From the NCBI RefSeq assembly GCF_004016505.1, contig NZ_SACR01000008.1:1-59362 (forward strand): 59,362 nucleotides of DNA, given 5' to 3'. A model generated the notes under the pieces. That model worked only from the letters and a program-made list of their open reading frames with translations. It was not told the DNA's origin and made no database searches. The translations under genes were made by a program, and so were the position numbers. Positions 9,197 through 18,630 of this stretch are shown here, piece by piece (the stretch's first letter is position 1; every line of letters begins with the position of its first letter). The DNA is from Rubrivivax rivuli. GTDB lineage: Bacteria > Pseudomonadota > Gammaproteobacteria > Burkholderiales > Burkholderiaceae_C.

Positions 9197-9646
9197 ATGT
9201 CCGAAGCCGAATCGCAGATGTCCGAAGAGGACAAGATGGCCGCCGAATGGGCGGCCGCGCTGGCCGAGGCCAAGCCGGCCGGCAACGAGGTCGCCAACGA
9301 GGTGACCGCGCCGAGCGAGTCCGTGGCCCCGGCGCAGTTCGCGAACTTCCAGTCGGTGCAGGCCCAGAACACGGGCACGAGCAACGACATCAACATGATC
9401 CTGGACATCCCCGTCCAGCTGACCGTGGAACTGGGCCGCACGCGCATCCCCATCAAGCACATCCTGCAGCTGGCGCAAGGCTCCGTGGTGGAACTGGAAA
9501 CCCTGGCCGGCGAACCGATGGACGTGCTGGTCAATGGCTACCTCATCGCCCAGGGCGAGGTGGTGGTGGTGAACGACAAGTTCGGTATCCGCCTCACCGA
9601 CATCGTCACGCCCTCCGAGCGCATGCGCCGCCTCTCACGCACCTGA
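9197..9646 (+). CDS. fliN: Flagellar motor switch protein FliN
   Basis: FliN is the lower C-ring protein and the docking site for FliH-FliI. The 149-residue product has a variable acidic N-terminus. The conserved SpoA/FliN domain spans about residues 65-145, with DIPVQLTVELGRTRIPIKHI, LAQGSVVELETLAGEP, DVLVNGYLIAQGEVVVV and GIRLTDIV. It follows fliM after a single base, so coupled translation is likely. Confidence 0.97.
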   Translation: MSEAESQMSEEDKMAAEWAAALAEAKPAGNEVANEVTAPSESVAPAQFANFQSVQAQNTGTSNDINMILDIPVQLTVELGRTRIPIKHILQLAQGSVVELETLAGEPMDVLVNGYLIAQGEVVVVNDKFGIRLTDIVTPSERMRRLSRT

Positions 9647-9661
9647 TGGGCAGGCCCTGAC

Positions 9662-10033
9662 ATGCCCTTGAACATCACCTCGCTGCTGTGGTTCATGGCC
9701 ATCGTGGCCCTGATCCCGGTGACGCTGTGGCTGCTGAAACGCACGCCCATGGGCGGCGCCGGCGGCCGGCCCGGCGCACCGCGCACGGTGGCGGTGCTGC
9801 CGCTGTCGGCACAGCAGAAGATCGTCACCGTGGAAGTGGGCCAGGGCGAAGAGCGCCTGTGGCTGGTGCTGGGCGTCAGTGCCCAGGGCGTGCGCACGTT
9901 GCACACGATGTCGGCACAGGCCGACAACACCGAGGCCGCCGCCACCGTGCCGGCGCCACCGGCCGCCACCTTCGCGCAGTTGCTCACGCGGCTGAAGGGC
10001 CAGCCACCCGGGGGCGATGACCGTGCGCGCTGA
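9662..10033 (+). CDS. fliO: Flagellar biosynthetic protein FliO
   Basis: FliO is a small membrane protein that helps assemble the FliP ring of the export gate. The 123-residue product has one N-terminal membrane helix (about residues 5-23, SLLWFMAIVALIPVTLWLL). A cytoplasmic domain follows with the FliO pattern RTVAVLPLSAQQKIVTVEVG and ERLWLVLGVSAQGVRTL. Sequence conservation in this family is low; location between fliN and fliP supports the call. Its 3' end overlaps the fliP start by 17 bp. Confidence 0.88.
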   Translation: MPLNITSLLWFMAIVALIPVTLWLLKRTPMGGAGGRPGAPRTVAVLPLSAQQKIVTVEVGQGEERLWLVLGVSAQGVRTLHTMSAQADNTEAAATVPAPPAATFAQLLTRLKGQPPGGDDRAR

Positions 10034-10814
10034 TCCCATCATCCACCGCACACTTTCGGCGCTAGGCCGCCGCCAGCTGCCGCTGGCCGGCGCCCTGCTG
10101 CTGGCCGCTGGCGGCGCGCTGGCGCAAGGCAGCAGCCCGGGCGGCACGCTGCCGCTGGTCATCGGCCAGGGCCCCGGCGGCAACAGCTACTCGGTGCCCA
10201 TCCAGACGCTGCTCTTCTTCAGCGCGCTCAGCTTCCTGCCGGCGGTGCTGCTGCTGATGACGGCCTTCACGCGCATCGTCATCGTGCTGAGCCTCTTGCG
10301 CCAGGCGCTGGGCACGCAGGCCGCGCCGCCCAACCAGGTGATCGTGGGCCTGAGCCTCTTCCTCACCTTCTTCGTGATGGCACCCACCTTCGACAAGGTC
10401 TACGAGAAGGCCTACGCGCCCTACGCCGCCGGCCAGATGGCGGTGGACCAGGCCCTGAGGGAAGGCGTGGTGCCCATCCGCGAATGGATGCTGAAGCAGA
10501 CGCGCCAGAGCGACGTGATGCTGTTCTCGCGCCTGGCCAAGCTGCCGGCCGACGTGAAGGGCGAAGACGTGCCGCTCAGCGTGCTGGTGCCGGCCTTCGT
10601 GACGAGCGAGCTGAAAAGCGCCTTCCAGATCGGCTTCATGATCTTCATCCCTTTCCTCGTCATCGACATGATCGTGGCGAGCATGCTGATGAGCCTGGGC
10701 ATGATGATGTTGAGCCCGGTGCTGGTGGCCCTGCCCTTCAAGCTGATGCTCTTCGTGCTGGCCGACGGCTGGAACCTCTTGCTGGGTTCGCTGGCCGCTT
10801 CATTTGCCACCTAG
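10017..10814 (+). CDS. fliP: Flagellar biosynthetic protein FliP
   Basis: FliP is a core subunit of the type III export gate (FliP5-FliQ4-FliR1 complex). The 265 residues start with a cleavable signal peptide (LPLAGALLLAAGGALAQ), as is known for FliP. Four hydrophobic segments and the signature motifs follow: MTAFTRIVIVLSLLRQALG and IDMIVASMLMSLGMMML. The start at 10017 gives an N-terminus that includes the whole signal peptide, at the cost of a 17-bp overlap with fliO. Confidence 0.96.
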   Translation: MTVRADPIIHRTLSALGRRQLPLAGALLLAAGGALAQGSSPGGTLPLVIGQGPGGNSYSVPIQTLLFFSALSFLPAVLLLMTAFTRIVIVLSLLRQALGTQAAPPNQVIVGLSLFLTFFVMAPTFDKVYEKAYAPYAAGQMAVDQALREGVVPIREWMLKQTRQSDVMLFSRLAKLPADVKGEDVPLSVLVPAFVTSELKSAFQIGFMIFIPFLVIDMIVASMLMSLGMMMLSPVLVALPFKLMLFVLADGWNLLLGSLAASFAT

Positions 10815-10823
10815 GACCGAACG

Positions 10824-11093
10824 ATGGAAGCCCAACAAGTTCTCACCACGGGCCAGCACGGCCTGTGGATGCTGCTTATCGTGAGTGCGCCGGTGCTGCT
10901 GGTGGTGCTGATCGTGGGCCTGGTGGTGAGCATCTTCCAGGCCGCCACGCAGATCAACGAGGCCACGCTGAGCTTCGTGCCCAAGGTCATCGCCGCCGTG
11001 GCCGTGCTGGCCATCGCCGGGCCGTGGATGCTGACGACGCTGGTGGAGTTCATCCAGGCCACGCTGCAGGCCATACCGTCCGCGGTGGGCTGA
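10824..11093 (+). CDS. fliQ: Flagellar biosynthetic protein FliQ
   Basis: FliQ is a small two-helix export-gate subunit. The 89-residue product has two membrane helices (about residues 15-38 and 50-75) and the signature LLVVLIVGLVVSIFQAATQINEATL (shown here as its core VSIFQAATQINEATL). It is exactly the family length and lies 9 bp after fliP. Confidence 0.96.
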   Translation: MEAQQVLTTGQHGLWMLLIVSAPVLLVVLIVGLVVSIFQAATQINEATLSFVPKVIAAVAVLAIAGPWMLTTLVEFIQATLQAIPSAVG

Positions 11094-11124
11094 GGCCGCG
11101 GCGCCCGGTGCCTGGCAAGCGCCC

Positions 11125-11898
11125 ATGATCACCTTCACCGAAGCGCAGATCGTCGCCTGGCTGACGCCGCTGCTCTGGCCCTTCCTGCGCGCGCTGGCGC
11201 TCTTCCAGGCGCTGCCGGTGCTGGGCACGCGCGCGGTGCCGCTGCGCGTGCGCATCGGCCTGGCGGCCTTCATCGCGCTGGCCTCGCAAGGCAGCCTGCC
11301 GCCGCTGCCGCCCGAGCTTGCCACCTTGCCGCTGGACGCGCCGCCCATGCTGCTGCTGATCACGCAGCAGGTGGTCATCGGCCTGAGCCTGGGTTTCGCG
11401 GTGCGCATCGTCTTCGCCGCGGTGGAGTTCGCCGGCGAGATCATCGGCCTGCAGATGGGCCTGAACTTCGCAGGTTTCTTCGACCCCATCTCGGCCAGCA
11501 CGGCCACCGCCACCAGCCGCTTCTTCGGCACCATGGTGGCCTGGCTCTTCATCGTGATGAACGGCCACCTGCTCGTCATCGGCGCGCTGGTGCAGAGCTT
11601 CAACGCCTTCCCGGTGGGGCCCGAGCCTTTCGCCTTCCTGCGCCAGATGCAGCCCCAGCAATGGGGCGCCGAGATCTTCAGCACCGGGCTGTGGATCGCC
11701 CTGCCCCTGGTGACCATGCTGCTCTTCGTGAACCTGGTGCTGGGCACGATCTCGCGCGTGGCGCCGCAGATCAACATCTTCGCGATCGGCTTCCCCGTCA
11801 CGCTGGGCGTGGGCCTGCTCGGCCTGCTGGCCACGCTGCCGCTGATGCAGCAGCCCTTCACGCTGGCGCTGGAACGGCTGCTGCGGCACTTCCAGTAG
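11125..11898 (+). CDS. fliR: Flagellar biosynthetic protein FliR
   Basis: FliR completes the FliP-FliQ-FliR gate and forms the inner plug. The 257-residue protein is strongly hydrophobic with about six membrane segments. It carries conserved stretches such as FAGEIIGLQMGLNFAGFFDP, and VNLVLGTISRVAPQINIFAIG near residue 205. It is the last gene of the rightward fli operon. Only about 36 bp separate it from the convergent GH92 gene, with no obvious T-run terminator. Confidence 0.95.
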   Translation: MITFTEAQIVAWLTPLLWPFLRALALFQALPVLGTRAVPLRVRIGLAAFIALASQGSLPPLPPELATLPLDAPPMLLLITQQVVIGLSLGFAVRIVFAAVEFAGEIIGLQMGLNFAGFFDPISASTATATSRFFGTMVAWLFIVMNGHLLVIGALVQSFNAFPVGPEPFAFLRQMQPQQWGAEIFSTGLWIALPLVTMLLFVNLVLGTISRVAPQINIFAIGFPVTLGVGLLGLLATLPLMQQPFTLALERLLRHFQ

Positions 11899-11934
11899 CG
11901 GCACCGGTGCAGGCCCCGGCGCGGCCGCGGCGCT

Positions 11935-14136
11935 TCAGCGCGCCGGGCCCACCTGCAGGCGCCGGCCCTGCAGCAGCACTGCGTGCGGCACGGCGGTGGC
12001 CGGCAGGCGTCGGCCATCCAGCCACACACCCGGGCGCTGTCCCGGTTCGATCAGCAGCCGCGTGCCATCGGCACGCGTCAGCCAGGCGCGGCGCACCAGC
12101 GTGGCACCGGCCACGTACTCGCCCGAGGCCGGCACCACAGGGTAGAAGCCCAGCGTGGAGAGCACCAGCCAGGCGCTCATCTGCCCGCAGTCGTCGTTGC
12201 CGGTGATGCCGTCGGGCCCGCTGCCGTAGAAGCTGCGCGCGATGCGACGGATCAGCGCCGGGCCTTTCTCGGGCGCCGGCGTCCAGGCGTAGAGGTAGGC
12301 GATGTGGTGGCTGGGCTCGTTGCCGTGCGCGTACTGGCCGATCAGCGCTTCCTGCCCCAGGTGCTTGTTGGCGCCGGGCGCCTGCACGCTGAAGAAGCGG
12401 TCGAGCCAGGCCTCGAAGGCCGCCGGCCCGCCCATCTGCGCCACCAGGCCCGCCGGGTCGTGCAGCGCGGGCGTCAGGGTGTACTGCCAGGCGTTGGCCT
12501 CGGTGTAGTCACCCGGGTTGTTCATGGGGCTGGTGGGCACCAGCGGGTCGAAAGGCTCGCGCCAGTGGCCGGCGCTGTCTTTGCCACGCATCATCATCGT
12601 CTGCGCATCCCACAGCTGGCGCCAGCCCTGGGCGCGCCGTGCGAAGCGTTCGGCCACCGCGGGCTGGCCTGCCGCCCGCGCCACGCGGGCCACGGCGTCG
12701 TCGCCGATGCCGAGTTCCAGCGTCTTGCTCACCGACTCGTTGCCGATCCTGTCCAGCGGGATGAAGCCGAACTGTTCGTAGGCGCTCCAGTCGCGCTGGG
12801 CCCACGCGGGCGCGTTCGGCCGCGGCAGCGTGGAGGTCTCCACCATCGCCTGCAGGGCGGCGTTCAGGTCGAAACCGGTGCCCTGCCGGTGGAAGCCCTT
12901 GGCCACCGCGTCGGCCATCACCGGCAGCGCCGGGTTGCCGATCATCGTGTGCGTCTCGCGGCCCCAGGCCGTCCACAGCGGCAGGTAGCCCTGTGCGCGG
13001 TGGTGCGCCAGCATCGTCTGCACGAAGCCGGGCACACGTTCGGGCACCAGCAGCGTGAAGAGCGGGTGCACGCCGCGGAAGGTGTCCCACAGGCTCAGGG
13101 TGCTGTAGTACACGCCGCCGGGAGCGGCCATCACCTGGCCCGTGGGGCCGCGCACACGGCCGTCGGCGTCGGCGATGTCGCTGGGGTGCAGCAGCGTGCG
13201 GTAGAGCGCCGAGTAGAAGATCTTCTTGAAGCGCGCATTGGCGTCGATCTCGATGCGCGAGAGCAGCCGCTGCCACTGCGCATCGGCCGCGGCGCGCACG
13301 GTGTCGAAAGGCCTGGCCTCGTCGACGGCCAGGTTGCGGCGCGCGCCGTCCACGTCCACCGTGGACAGGGCCACGCGCGCGTGCAGCACGCGGCCGGTAC
13401 CCAGGTCGAACTCCAGCACGTAGCGGGCGGCGCGCTCGCCTTCGCGTGGCGGCAGCGTCGTCACCTGCGCGATGGGCCGGTCGAAGCGCACGATGAACGA
13501 AGCCTCGCGCTCGACCCAGTTCTTCGCGTGCGTGGTGCCGGTGAGCTCGCCCCGCGCGGCGTCCACGCTGGAGGTGGCCTGCGTGACCCGTGGCCCCTCT
13601 CCGAAGAGCAGCCCGTGCTGCAGGTCCACCAGCACCTGCACGCTGCCGGCCTGCGTGAAGGTGTAGCGGTGCACGGCCACGCGCTGCGTGGCGGTGAGTT
13701 CCACACGCACGCCATGGCCCGGCAGCGTGACACGGTAGACGCCGGGGCGGGCGCTCTCGGTCTTCTTGTCGGGCACGGCCGAGAAGTCGGTGCTCTGCGC
13801 ATCCCAGCGTGTGCCGGCCGCGGGCATCAGCAGCACGTCGCCGAGTTCCGGGATGCCGGCGCCACTGATGTGCGTGTTGGAGAAGCCCAGCACACGCGGC
13901 GCCCGGAACTGGTAGCCGCTGCTGTAGCTCCAGCCGCGGTCGGCGTTGTCGGGGCCGGGCGCCACCATGCCGAAGGGCACCATCGCCGCCGGCGTCACAT
14001 GCCCCGTGCCGTCGGTGCCGATGAAGGGGTCGACGTGGCGCGTGAGGTCGCCGCGGCCGGCAGCCGCCGCGGACGCAGCGCCGACCAGGATCAGCAGGCA
14101 GCCCACCCAGAGGCGGGACCAGTTCGCGCGGCTCAT
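11935..14136 (-). CDS. GH92 family glycosidase (alpha-mannosidase-like), secreted
   Basis: The 733-residue product starts with a signal peptide (about residues 1-26). The GH92 opening VDPFIGTDGTGHVTPAAMVPFGM follows (20+ residues; key part DPFIGTDGTGH), then the central LWDTFRGVHPLFTLL. The catalytic-domain hallmarks HGNEPSHHIAYLY and GNDDCGQMSAW are present. GH92 enzymes are calcium-dependent exo-alpha-mannosidases acting on mannans or glycans; the exact linkage cannot be read here. It is the last gene of a leftward seven-gene block. Its ATG overlaps the stop of the upstream esterase (ATGA), so translation is probably coupled. Confidence 0.9.
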   Translation of the reverse strand: MSRANWSRLWVGCLLILVGAASAAAAGRGDLTRHVDPFIGTDGTGHVTPAAMVPFGMVAPGPDNADRGWSYSSGYQFRAPRVLGFSNTHISGAGIPELGDVLLMPAAGTRWDAQSTDFSAVPDKKTESARPGVYRVTLPGHGVRVELTATQRVAVHRYTFTQAGSVQVLVDLQHGLLFGEGPRVTQATSSVDAARGELTGTTHAKNWVEREASFIVRFDRPIAQVTTLPPREGERAARYVLEFDLGTGRVLHARVALSTVDVDGARRNLAVDEARPFDTVRAAADAQWQRLLSRIEIDANARFKKIFYSALYRTLLHPSDIADADGRVRGPTGQVMAAPGGVYYSTLSLWDTFRGVHPLFTLLVPERVPGFVQTMLAHHRAQGYLPLWTAWGRETHTMIGNPALPVMADAVAKGFHRQGTGFDLNAALQAMVETSTLPRPNAPAWAQRDWSAYEQFGFIPLDRIGNESVSKTLELGIGDDAVARVARAAGQPAVAERFARRAQGWRQLWDAQTMMMRGKDSAGHWREPFDPLVPTSPMNNPGDYTEANAWQYTLTPALHDPAGLVAQMGGPAAFEAWLDRFFSVQAPGANKHLGQEALIGQYAHGNEPSHHIAYLYAWTPAPEKGPALIRRIARSFYGSGPDGITGNDDCGQMSAWLVLSTLGFYPVVPASGEYVAGATLVRRAWLTRADGTRLLIEPGQRPGVWLDGRRLPATAVPHAVLLQGRRLQVGPAR

Positions 14137-15188
14137 GTCACTGCCGTCCGGCTGGGTGTCACGCTGCCCAGGTTGCGCGTGTGGCGCAGCAGGAACTCCA
14201 GGGGCACGTGTACACGCGCTGCCCAGTCGCGTTCGTTGTGGCCAGCGCCTTCGAACACGCGGCTCACCACCTGCGGCGGCGCCAGGCCGCGCTCGCGCAG
14301 CAGGGCATCGACCTGGCCCTGCGCGTGCGCGTACTGGGCATCGGTGTCGAGCGTGCCGCGGTCCAGGTACAGACGAAGGGTATCTGCCGGCCTGGGCAGG
14401 GCGTCGCGCAGCCAGGCCAGCGCGGCGTCGGAGATGTCGTCGTTGCGCTCCAGCAGACCGATCCAGTGCGTGCTCAACGAGGCCGCTGCGCCGAACACCT
14501 GCGGGTAGGACAGCAGCGCGTGGACCGAGATGAGCCCGCCCATGCTCGAACCCATCACCAGCGTGTCGTCCCGGCCGGGCCGGGTGGCGAAACGTGCATC
14601 GACCAGGGGCTTGAGTTCCTCGGCCAGGAACTTCAGGTAGGCCTCGGAACGCGATCGCCCCTCCTTCACCAGTTCGCCTGCGAAAGGCCGCATCGTCAGC
14701 GGCAGCTTCTCCCAGATGCGTTCGCGCGCGGCGCGTGGCAGGCGGTCCAGCATGGGCTGCGGGAAGTACTCCAGGTGCCGCTGAGTCGGGTGGTTCCAGA
14801 CCGCCACCACCATCGGCGCCGGGGACCGGTGCTGCACGGCCCAGGTGCTGGCGCTGCGGTCCATGCGCCAGCCCACCTTGGCCATGGAACTGGCGCCGTC
14901 GAAGACCGCCTGGCCGTCGTGCATGTACAGCACCGGGTGGCGGGTGCGGCCGTCGTAGCCCTCGGGCAGCCAGACATCGACGTGGCGGGCGTCGACATGG
15001 CGCGAAGCCAGCGCGGACAGGCGTTCGATGCGACCGGCCGACAGCCGGGGCAAAGGGTCGCCCTGCAGGCTGCAGGCAGCCAGAGGCCAGGCGGCGCCAA
15101 CGGCCAGGGCCTGCAGGGCGTGGCGGCGGTTCGGGGGCCCGGAGGCAGGCCAGTGTGTCGGCAGAGGCAGGGGCATCGGCTTGGGCAT
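14133..15188 (-). CDS. Alpha/beta-hydrolase esterase (Fes/CE1-like), predicted lipoprotein
   Basis: The 351-residue protein has an N-terminal twin-arginine-like segment (NRRHALQALAVGAAWPLAAC) that ends in a possible lipobox cysteine. The enterochelin-esterase/CE1-like fold follows: HPVLYMHDGQAVFD, the nucleophile elbow GSSMGG, and a late His in GAGHNERDWAARV. It probably hydrolyses an ester on a polysaccharide or siderophore-like substrate at the cell envelope. The substrate is not readable. Neighbours are a tannase-like enzyme 5 bp upstream and GH92 overlapping downstream, which suggests plant-type polysaccharide or polyphenol ester breakdown. Confidence 0.8.
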   Translation of the reverse strand: MPKPMPLPLPTHWPASGPPNRRHALQALAVGAAWPLAACSLQGDPLPRLSAGRIERLSALASRHVDARHVDVWLPEGYDGRTRHPVLYMHDGQAVFDGASSMAKVGWRMDRSASTWAVQHRSPAPMVVAVWNHPTQRHLEYFPQPMLDRLPRAARERIWEKLPLTMRPFAGELVKEGRSRSEAYLKFLAEELKPLVDARFATRPGRDDTLVMGSSMGGLISVHALLSYPQVFGAAASLSTHWIGLLERNDDISDAALAWLRDALPRPADTLRLYLDRGTLDTDAQYAHAQGQVDALLRERGLAPPQVVSRVFEGAGHNERDWAARVHVPLEFLLRHTRNLGSVTPSRTAVT

Positions 15189-15193
15189 GGTGG

Positions 15194-16672
15194 TCAGGGG
15201 CGTTCGGCGGGGGCTTGGGGGCGCAGGATTTGCGTGGCACCAGTCTGCGGATGCAAGGCGGTGAGCGCTGCAGGCACTTCATGCCGCTCGACCCAGCGTT
15301 CGAGCACGTCCACCCAATCCACCTGCCACGGGCCGGCGCCACCCCCGCAGTGGTTCATGCCGGGCACCAGGAACAGCCGGTAGAAGTCGTCCGGCTCGTT
15401 CCCCAGGCGGGCGGCCACGCGCTGCCGGTAATCGATGCTCATCTGCGGCGGGATGGCCCCATCGTTCCAGCCGTGGTAGTGCAGCAGCTTGCCGCCTCGG
15501 GCGCGGAACGCGCGCAGGTCGGGATCGGTGGCATCCAGGTCGCGGCTCCAGCGCTGGCGTGCCTTCAGCACGTCCTCATCGCGCAGGTCGCCCAGCTGGA
15601 AGGCCGCGTCTTCGCGCACCAGGTAACGGAAGAAGCTCTCGCTGATGCTGGTGGGCGGTGGCGTACCCGGCGCGGCGGCTTCGCCACTGAGCGGGTTGCT
15701 GGGCCGGCGCAGCAGCCAGAAGTCCCAGTTTCCGGGCGAAGCCTCGCCGCCCATCGACTGACCCGGTATGCGGGTGCCGCTGGCGTCGGTGACGCCGCCG
15801 TACACCTTGCGCACGGTGGCGAGTTGCGCGTCGGTCAGACATGCGTCGGTTTCAGCGCCTGTGCAACGCAGCACTGCGGGATCGAAGCGGCATTGCTGAG
15901 GCCGCACGACATAGCTCTGGCCCTCGCCGCAGGCTGCCAAGGCCGCGGCCTGCAGCGCGGGCAGCTTGGCAGGCGGCAGCCCTGCACCGGGCTGAGTGAG
16001 TTCGCGTTGCAGCATCGCGCCGCCGATCATCAAACCCAGCCAGTCCATCGCCGGCGCCCCGGCCACGATGCCGTCCCACTCCTTCGGAAAGCGCTGCGCT
16101 GCGATCATGGCGTCGCGCCCGCCGTTGGAGCAGCCAACGAAGTACGACTTCCGCGGCGCGCGTGCGTAGGCTGCGGCGATGACGCGTCGCGCGACCTGGC
16201 TGGTCTGCTGCACGGCGCGCCAGCCAAAGTCCACCACGCGGGTGGGCTGCTGCCAGGCCCAGCCGTAGTCCAACCCGTCGGGCCACTCGTGCCCGCCGTC
16301 TGTCGCTGCGGCCGCGTAGCCGCGCCGCACACCGTCCATCAGCGAGCCTAGCGGCACCGAGCCTGCCGTGCCGCCGTTCCCGGCCTGCATGAATTTGCCG
16401 TTCCAGCGCGCACGCTCGGGCAACCAGACCTCAAAACCAATGCGCGAGCCGGGCACCGGCATGGCGACGCCGCGCACGCGGCAGAAGGCCTGCGGCATCG
16501 GAACCGGCGAACCGCCGCGCCATACCGCGAGCTTCTCGCCCTGGGCCACGGCCACTGCCAGGTCGATGACAGCCTGCGGCAGGCGCAGCCCGGCCAGGGC
16601 GGCGCAGTCGGGAGCCGCGGCGGCAAGCAGCGGCAGCGCCAGCAGCGTGGCGGCGATGGACTTGAGAATCAC
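15194..16672 (-). CDS. Tannase/feruloyl esterase family protein, secreted
   Basis: The 492-residue protein has a signal peptide (MILKSIAATLLALPLLAAAA). Tannase-family features are FCRVRGVAMPVPGS, WLPERARWNGKFMQAGNGG, GYAAAATDGGHE, the nucleophile motif GCSNGGRDAM, and a late HYHGWNDGAIPP with catalytic Asp region, then GMNHCGGGAGP with the His. Paired cysteines typical of the CS-D-HC motif are present. The family cleaves gallate or ferulate esters. It overlaps the upstream esterase start by 4 bp. Confidence 0.9.
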   Translation of the reverse strand: MILKSIAATLLALPLLAAAAPDCAALAGLRLPQAVIDLAVAVAQGEKLAVWRGGSPVPMPQAFCRVRGVAMPVPGSRIGFEVWLPERARWNGKFMQAGNGGTAGSVPLGSLMDGVRRGYAAAATDGGHEWPDGLDYGWAWQQPTRVVDFGWRAVQQTSQVARRVIAAAYARAPRKSYFVGCSNGGRDAMIAAQRFPKEWDGIVAGAPAMDWLGLMIGGAMLQRELTQPGAGLPPAKLPALQAAALAACGEGQSYVVRPQQCRFDPAVLRCTGAETDACLTDAQLATVRKVYGGVTDASGTRIPGQSMGGEASPGNWDFWLLRRPSNPLSGEAAAPGTPPPTSISESFFRYLVREDAAFQLGDLRDEDVLKARQRWSRDLDATDPDLRAFRARGGKLLHYHGWNDGAIPPQMSIDYRQRVAARLGNEPDDFYRLFLVPGMNHCGGGAGPWQVDWVDVLERWVERHEVPAALTALHPQTGATQILRPQAPAERP

Positions 16673-17481
16673 GATGGCTGTCTCCGCGTTTCGAGAGCCG
16701 CGCCGAAGAAGCGCAGCGTGTCTTCGAGGTGCCGGGACCAGTAACCCCAGCCGTGGCTGCCGTCATGCTCGGCGTATTCGTGCGAGATACCGGCGGCCTG
16801 CAGGTCGGTGTGCAGCTGGCGGTTGGCGCCGATGAAGGGATCGTCGCGGCCGCAGTCGAAGCGCAGCGCCGGCAACGGCCCGCGCGCACTGCGCAAAGCG
16901 TCGATCACGCGGCGGTCGACAGGCTCGGACGACCAGCCGGTGCGCGCCTCTTCGATCAGTCGGTCGAACTGCATGGCCTCGGTGACCGACGAATGCCCGG
17001 CCGCCGCCAGGAAACGCTGCGGGTAACGGCCGGCCAGGCGCAGCGCGCCGAAGCCGCCCATGCTCAGCCCGGCAACGAAAAGCGGCGATGCCGCGCTGCA
17101 CGCGCCGCAGACCTGGCACGCGGCGGCCGGCACTTCGTCGACGATCCAGCGCTCGAAGTCCTGCCCGGCATGGGGCACGTAGCCTGAGCCGTCGCCCCAC
17201 AGGCCGTCGCTGGGCATGGCCAGCACCATCGGCGGGATGGCGCCCGCGTCGATCAGCCGCTGGGCGGTGAGGTGCGCCCCACCCTTGAAGGCCCAGGCCC
17301 AGTGCGAGCCGTACACGCCGTGCAGCAGCAGCACGAGCGGCACGTCTTGCAGCGCGGCGGCCTGTGGCGGCACGAAGAGCAGCAGGTCGGCACGCTGGCC
17401 CAGCGCCGCGCTCTTGACGGTGACGAAATGCAGGCCCGCGGGCGCCAGGGCCGGGTCGGAGATCTCGAGGGTGCGGAACAT
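16669..17481 (-). CDS. Alpha/beta-hydrolase esterase (esterase D/CE1-like)
   Basis: The 270-residue product shows VPLVLLLHGVYGSHWAW (oxyanion region), the nucleophile elbow AGLSMGGFGALRLAGRYP, an acid residue near FDCGRDDPFI, and a His in HDGSHGWGYW near the C-terminus. This is the layout of esterase D/S-formylglutathione hydrolase and CE1 esterases. No export signal is visible, so it is probably cytoplasmic. It lies between an alcohol dehydrogenase (22 bp upstream) and the tannase-like gene (overlapping). Confidence 0.83.
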   Translation of the reverse strand: MFRTLEISDPALAPAGLHFVTVKSAALGQRADLLLFVPPQAAALQDVPLVLLLHGVYGSHWAWAFKGGAHLTAQRLIDAGAIPPMVLAMPSDGLWGDGSGYVPHAGQDFERWIVDEVPAAACQVCGACSAASPLFVAGLSMGGFGALRLAGRYPQRFLAAAGHSSVTEAMQFDRLIEEARTGWSSEPVDRRVIDALRSARGPLPALRFDCGRDDPFIGANRQLHTDLQAAGISHEYAEHDGSHGWGYWSRHLEDTLRFFGAALETRRQPS

Positions 17482-17503
17482 CGGGGTGCGCTCGTGTTGC
17501 TGC

Positions 17504-18619
17504 TCAATCGAAGAGGATCACACCCTTGGCGCTGCGGCCGGCGAGCATGTCGTCCAGCGCCTGGCCGAGTTCGTCCAGGCGGTAGGTGTGCGTGACCAGG
17601 CTTTCGAGTTGCAGCGCGCCGCGCGCGGCCCAGTCGAAGAGCCGCGGGAAGTCTCGTTCGGGCAGGCAGCCGCCGTACAGCGGCACGAGGTAGCGCTTGT
17701 CCCACCAGAACTGCGGCATCTCCACGCTCACCGGGCCGTGCGCGCCGCTGAGCTGCACCGCATTGCCGCCGTTGCGGCACAGCTTCAGCGGCAGGAAGGC
17801 CAGCGCGGCCACGCCCGTGGCCTCGAAGGCGTGGTCGGCACCGCGGCCCTCGGTCAGGGCGCGCACGGCGGCTGCGAGCTGATCGCCCTGCGCGTCTTCA
17901 GGTGGCGGTTCCAGCGTGTGCGTGGCGCCGAAGGCCACCGCGCGCTGCAGGGCCGTGGGCCGGCGGTCGATGGCGATGATGCGGCCGGCACCGGCCAGCC
18001 GCGCGCCCTGCACCACGCTCAGGCCGACGCCGCCGCAACCCACCACCGCCACCGTATCGCCAGGCTGCACCTGGGCCACGTTGAGGGCCGCGCCCACGCC
18101 CGTCATCACCCCGCAGCCCAGGATGCAGGCGTGCCGCGCCGGCAACTGCGCGGGCAGCGCGCTCAGCGCCTCGGCACGCACCACGGTGTACTCGGAGAAG
18201 GTGCCCAGCCTGAACGATCGCTCCACCGGCTGCCCACGCCACAGCGTGTGGCCCGGGGCCGGCGCGCTGCTGCCCAGCGTGGCGTCCACACCGTGCGTGC
18301 GCTCGCACAGCGAGCCCCGCCCGCGCTGGCACTGCGGGCAACGGCCGCAGGGGATGGCCCAGTTCAACAGCACCGGTGCGCCGGGCTCGAGGTGGGTGAC
18401 CCCTGGGCCCACGCTTTCCACGACACCCGCGCCCTCGTGCCCCAGCACCAGCGGGCCGGGCCAGTGCAGCGAGGCGTGGTCGGTGTGGCAGAGGCCGGCG
18501 GCCGTCAGGCGCACGCGCACTTCGCCGGCCGCGGGCGCGCGCACCACCACCGGCTCGATGGCGAAACCACCCCGCCCGTTACCGAGGGCAGCCAGGCCTT
18601 GAAGGTCGCGCACAGCCAT
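17504..18619 (-). CDS. Zinc-dependent alcohol dehydrogenase (MDR family)
   Basis: The 371-residue medium-chain dehydrogenase has the catalytic zinc ligands in GLCHTDHAS and GHEGAGVVESVG. Four structural-zinc cysteines lie in CGRCPQCQRGRGSLC. The Rossmann motif is VAVVGCGGVGLSVVQGA, with acidic D in IIAIDRR (NAD preference). It resembles class III-type or aryl-alcohol dehydrogenases and should oxidise a primary or aryl alcohol. The start at 18619 (MAVRDLQG) follows the PhyH-type gene by 11 bp. No upstream ribosome site is better. Confidence 0.88.
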   Translation of the reverse strand: MAVRDLQGLAALGNGRGGFAIEPVVVRAPAAGEVRVRLTAAGLCHTDHASLHWPGPLVLGHEGAGVVESVGPGVTHLEPGAPVLLNWAIPCGRCPQCQRGRGSLCERTHGVDATLGSSAPAPGHTLWRGQPVERSFRLGTFSEYTVVRAEALSALPAQLPARHACILGCGVMTGVGAALNVAQVQPGDTVAVVGCGGVGLSVVQGARLAGAGRIIAIDRRPTALQRAVAFGATHTLEPPPEDAQGDQLAAAVRALTEGRGADHAFEATGVAALAFLPLKLCRNGGNAVQLSGAHGPVSVEMPQFWWDKRYLVPLYGGCLPERDFPRLFDWAARGALQLESLVTHTYRLDELGQALDDMLAGRSAKGVILFD

Positions 18620-18630
18620 GGGCTCGGTGT